NCBI GenBank assembly: GCA_002897115.2
Contig: BCIH01000007.1
Coordinates: 1-64,000 of the forward strand
DNA: 64,000 nucleotides
Reading direction: 5' to 3'
Source: Prototheca cutis
Lineage: Eukaryota; Chlorophyta; Trebouxiophyceae; Chlorellales; Chlorellaceae
The translations under genes and the position numbers were made by a program. Positions within the stretch are counted from its first letter, which is position 1; every line of letters starts with the position of its first letter. The notes below the pieces were generated by a model that was not told the DNA's origin, did not search any database, and saw only the letters and a list, made by a program, of their open reading frames with translations. Of the stretch, positions 61,001 through 64,000 are shown piece after piece.

Positions 61001-63160
61001 GTCTGGTCGGCGGGGACGCTTTCCTAAAAGCACGGCTGGATTACATGGCGGCGGCGCCCGCGCCCTACATGCGCATCGTGGCCGCCCAGCTCCGTGGAGA
61101 CTGGGTGCGCTTGGTGAGGGCGCGACCAGTAGATGCCTGGCGCGAGACGCTGGCGCTGTTGCTTTCTGCAGCGCCAGCGGTGGAATTTGAGGGTCTGGCG
61201 CGGGAGCTGGCCAATGCCCTGGAATCCGCCGGGCAGCCGCACGCGGCGGCACTCTGCGCCGTGGCGGCCGGCGACCTCGATGCCGCGGTGGGCGAGTGGG
61301 GACGCAACTTGCCCCGTGCCGCGCCGCCCGCTGCGCTGGAGCATGTCGTCGAAAAGGCATTGGTGCTGGGTATTGGCACGGACGGCGCCGCTGGAGCAGG
61401 GACGTCAGCGGCGTCGACGCCGGCGCTTGCGTCGCTGTTGGCGCGGTACGCTGACGCACTCGTCGCTGATGGTGACCTGGCAGGCGCTGTCGCATTTCTG
61501 GATCTCCTGCCGGCCGAGCCGGGCTCGGCCGTCGCCGATCTCCGAGACCGCATCCTCAATGCCGGATTTGCGGTTGATGCTTCCACGGCTGGTGGTGCTG
61601 TGGCGCCAGTGGCGGGTTATGAGCCCTATGCCGGCATGCAGCAGTCTCCGCAGGACGACTTTGCCCAGCAGCTCCAAGCACCGCCCAGCAGCTCTGCGGA
61701 GCCGTCATTCCCGGCGTCTACATCGACCTATGGATATAATTTCGCAGCGGCACAGCAGGCATACAGCTTTGCTACGGGCGTCGGCATAGTGCCCAACGGG
61801 CCCGTGGGGCCCGGGCCCGCTGCGGCGCCAGTGTCCACCGGAAGTGGATATGGAACGGGCTACAACACAGGGTATGCGGCGCCTCAGTCACAGCCCGCAT
61901 CGTACGGCTCCTACGCTGCGCAGTCGGCTGCCGCACCGGTTCCTGCTGCACCACAGCAGCAGCAGCAAGCTTCTGTCGCTCCGGCGGCCAATGGCCCGGC
62001 AGTGTTCACACCACCCGCCGTGTTCACCCCGTCACCCGCTGCTACAGCAGCTGGACCGCCGCCAATGGTCCCGCCGACAGGCTTTGCGCCGCGGCCGGGC
62101 GTGCCCACCGCCGCACCAGTGTCGCAGCCTTTGACCCCGGCGGCGCCGGTGCAACCGCCGGTGTTTGCACCACCGACGTACCCGCCGCAGCAACAGCATC
62201 TGGCGGCAGGCGTTCTGGCCCCGAGCTCCCCGCAGGCATACGCGCCGGCGGGCATGGCGCCACCGCCTTCTGCCCAGGCGTACGCTGCGCCGGAGCCGGT
62301 ACCAGCAGCCCCCACCGTGTTTGCCGTGCCGGGAGCGGCCGCCGGGGCCGCGCCACCTGCGCCTCCGGCGCCTGGCCCCCCCCCACAGACGTTTGCCGCC
62401 CCCCCTGCACCCAACACCTTTGCCCCGGCACCAGGTATGTGAAGTTTTGTGGCTGCTGGATGTACAGGGGATCGCCGGGGTTGTTGGTTGCTTTACTGAA
62501 TGGGCATGGGGCCAGGGCCTTGGGTTTTGCCTGTGTCCAAGTTCCACCACGTGAATCAATCGATCAATCAATCAATCAAGGTTGTCCACACCAGCTACTC
62601 GAAAACCCATGACAACTGTAGGTGCGGGGATGGCTCCTTCTGCACCAGCGACATATGCCCCTCCGGCAGCGACATATGGCCCTCCAGCCGCCGCAGGCGG
62701 ACCAGCGATCCCCGGCCGGCCAGCAGCCCCGCCCTCGGCAGCATCAACTGGAGGCTCGGTGCCAAACTCGCCGGCCCGTGGTCCGGGCGGCCCTCCGCCC
62801 GGCACAACGCTCCTGACAATCGACCCCGCAGGTGTGCCCCCCGCGGCGCGGCCTGTGGTGGGCTCTCTCACAGGACTGTACCGCGTTTGTGAATCTGCAT
62901 ATGCCGCGCAGCCCGGCCGCGCTCGTGAGCTGGATGACGCCGCCAAGAGACTAGGCCTGCTGGCCTGGCGCCTGTCGTGCGGCGGCGTGTCGGAGGGCGT
63001 GGCAGCCAAACTCGCCACACTGTGCGCCGCACTGGACACCGGGGACTGGGCGGGGGCCGTCCGCATTCAAGCCATCCTCACCCGTGAGGATTGGGACGAA
63101 ACCTCGGCCTGGCTCTCGGCGCTCAAGCGCCTCATCAAGCTGCGTCAGGCCCTTGGCTGA
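58065..63160 (+). CDS. SEC31: COPII coat outer-layer protein SEC31
   Basis: Exons 58065-58190, 58318-58440, 58720-58848, 59095-62434 and 62622-63160 sum to 1419 codons. The N-terminus is a WD40 propeller (residues 1 to about 330): RSATICFDPTGTFLAAGS, GLLAGGLADGSICLWDP, VRGLEFNPFSPSLLASGG, ELCIWDM, VVVWDLKKQRP, GVALWDL and LLLSSGRDGRTIVWDV. A helical ACE1-like solenoid follows (EAAILRALVLGDPATAAAV, VLLASLVGGDAFLKARLDYM), then a long Pro/Ala/Gln-rich segment and a C-terminal helical domain (ARELDDAAKRLGLLAWRL). SEC31 pairs with SEC13 to form the cage of ER-to-Golgi vesicles and stimulates SAR1 GTP hydrolysis through SEC23. Exon 4 is unusually long (3.3 kb) for this window. One N lies in exon 4 without breaking the frame. 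Confidence 0.95.
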
Positions 63161-63300
63161 TGATCAAGACCTGACTGGAGGTGGACTGGAGACGGTGTGG
63201 GTGACTCAACGCACAGGACATGCACCCTGCGACCGTTGCTTTGCTTGTAATTGAGCTTCAGATGTGTACGGGGTACAGGCAGAGTTTGACTGTATATTAA
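63161..63300. other. 3' flank of SEC31
   Basis: Short stretch between the SEC31 stop and the TIR repeat, holding the likely polyadenylation region. No gene. Confidence 0.5.
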
Positions 63301-63658
63301 CGGCAGAAAATGATGAAGCCTTCTTGAGATTCGTCAGAAGACTCCCACCTGCACAGCAAGGGCATGTTTTTCAAACAAAATGCCTGTTGGACCGCATTCC
63401 CTGGCTGCATTGCTCAGAGAATGGGCTGGGTTCCTTCTGATAGCAGGGCAGGTCGTGCAAGGAGGTTTTAGAAAGTCCTGGAAATTGACCCTGGCNCGAC
63501 AATTGTCACACCTTGGTGGTCCATCATTGAGGTGGTCCACCTTCCTCTTGCCCTGTGGGGGGTGACAATTCACAGCCATCAGTGATGCCCAGCAACCCCG
63601 GGGTGATGTGACGCTATTGCTGGCTGAGCTGGTTGCAATATTTTGGCCCTGCATGGTA
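63301..63658. mobile_element. MITE-like repeat, copy 2
   Basis: It aligns along its length with the element at 24398-24757 in the same orientation, at roughly four identical bases in five by eye. The longest shared block starts GACTCCCACCTGCACAGCAA and reads on through GGGCATGTTTTTCA (63340 here, 24436 there). Other shared blocks are GCAAGGAGGTTTTAGAA and TTGCTGGCTGAGCTGGTTGC. The left terminal repeat is eroded (GCAGAAAATGA against GCAGGGCAAAAATGA), while the right end keeps GGCCCTGCATGGTA. It contains two N bases. Confidence 0.65.
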
Positions 63659-64000
63659 CANGACCAGTATCGATTCCCAGAAAAAACTCTTATGCTCATT
63701 GGTTGTCACTGGAAGAGGGCATGCATGCACGTGTATGAAAGGAAAGAATAGGGCAATCCATATGGGCGATGTAATGGAGTACACTTAGGATCACGTGGAA
63801 ACTGTGACACTGACCAGCTGCCGGCGTGCTCGCTCGTTCATTTTCCGAGCATGTATCTATGTGGCTGCATGCAGCATCACCTGCTCCCGTTAGATGCTAG
63901 CCCGATGTGGTGGCGCCAGGGTCTAGCTGACAGGGCCTCTGGGCCAGCCCGGCGGCATCGGCCCGGACGAGGGTGGGAGCCACAGCACGTCCCCTGGGTT
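63659..64000. other. Terminal stretch without a recognisable gene
   Basis: No reading frame with a motif. It is cut by the window edge, so a gene beginning beyond position 64000 cannot be excluded. Confidence 0.4.

Overview
The window looks like nuclear DNA of a GC-rich green alga, most likely a trebouxiophyte of the Chlorella type. Every well-resolved gene is a spliced eukaryotic gene with short GT-AG (sometimes GC-AG) introns, genes sit on both strands without operons, and coding sequence is GC-rich and Ala-rich. A plant-type ATP sulfurylase and a phylloquinone-pathway MenB point to the green lineage. The species cannot be named from the sequence. Scattered N bases and one 70-N gap mark this as a draft assembly. 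Exon joins were read by eye: a chain was accepted when splice sites, reading phase and family motifs agreed. || Layout, left: a weak coiled-coil gene (-) and a CK1-like kinase (+) to 4.3 kb; an M20 peptidase of the PM20D1 type (-, 5.7-7.6 kb); Pol I factor RRN3 (-, 8.1-10.9 kb); a BET/GTE bromodomain protein (+, 11.9-13.4 kb); a Cys-rich PAN/Apple-like membrane protein (+, 13.8-14.8 kb); a UBE2E-class ubiquitin E2 (-, 15.2-16.3 kb); a three-KH RNA-binding protein (+, 17.9-19.6 kb); cytosolic cysteinyl-tRNA synthetase (-, 20.3-24.0 kb). || Middle: a TIR-bounded repeat at 24.4 kb, a poorly resolved YLPM1-like gene (+), a 77-residue orphan protein (+, 27.7 kb), an unrecognised gene (-, 28.5-29.9 kb), mannose-6-phosphate isomerase (+, 30.4-31.9 kb), neutral ceramidase in 12 exons (-, 32.4-36.3 kb), MenB (-, 36.6-38.3 kb) and an AsmA-like protein (+, 39.0-41.7 kb). 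|| Right: a polyQ-PB1-pseudokinase (-, 42.5-46.8 kb), TIM9 (+, 47.1 kb), a DUF4211-like nuclear protein (-, 47.9-51.3 kb), plastid ATP sulfurylase (+, 52.3-54.5 kb), complex I NDUFS4 (-, 54.9-56.0 kb), DPM1 (-, 56.4-57.7 kb), COPII SEC31 (+, 58.1-63.2 kb) and a second copy of the TIR repeat at 63.3 kb. || The genes are unrelated housekeeping functions: transcription, translation, the secretory pathway, mitochondria and plastid or peroxisome metabolism. No gene cluster or new multi-gene system is evident. The most interesting signals are structural: a two-copy TIR repeat family, three GC-AG introns sharing one donor sequence in three unrelated genes, homopolymeric C or (CA)n tracts at intron 3' ends, a PB1 kinase that has lost its catalytic motifs, and an AsmA-like protein in an algal nucleus.
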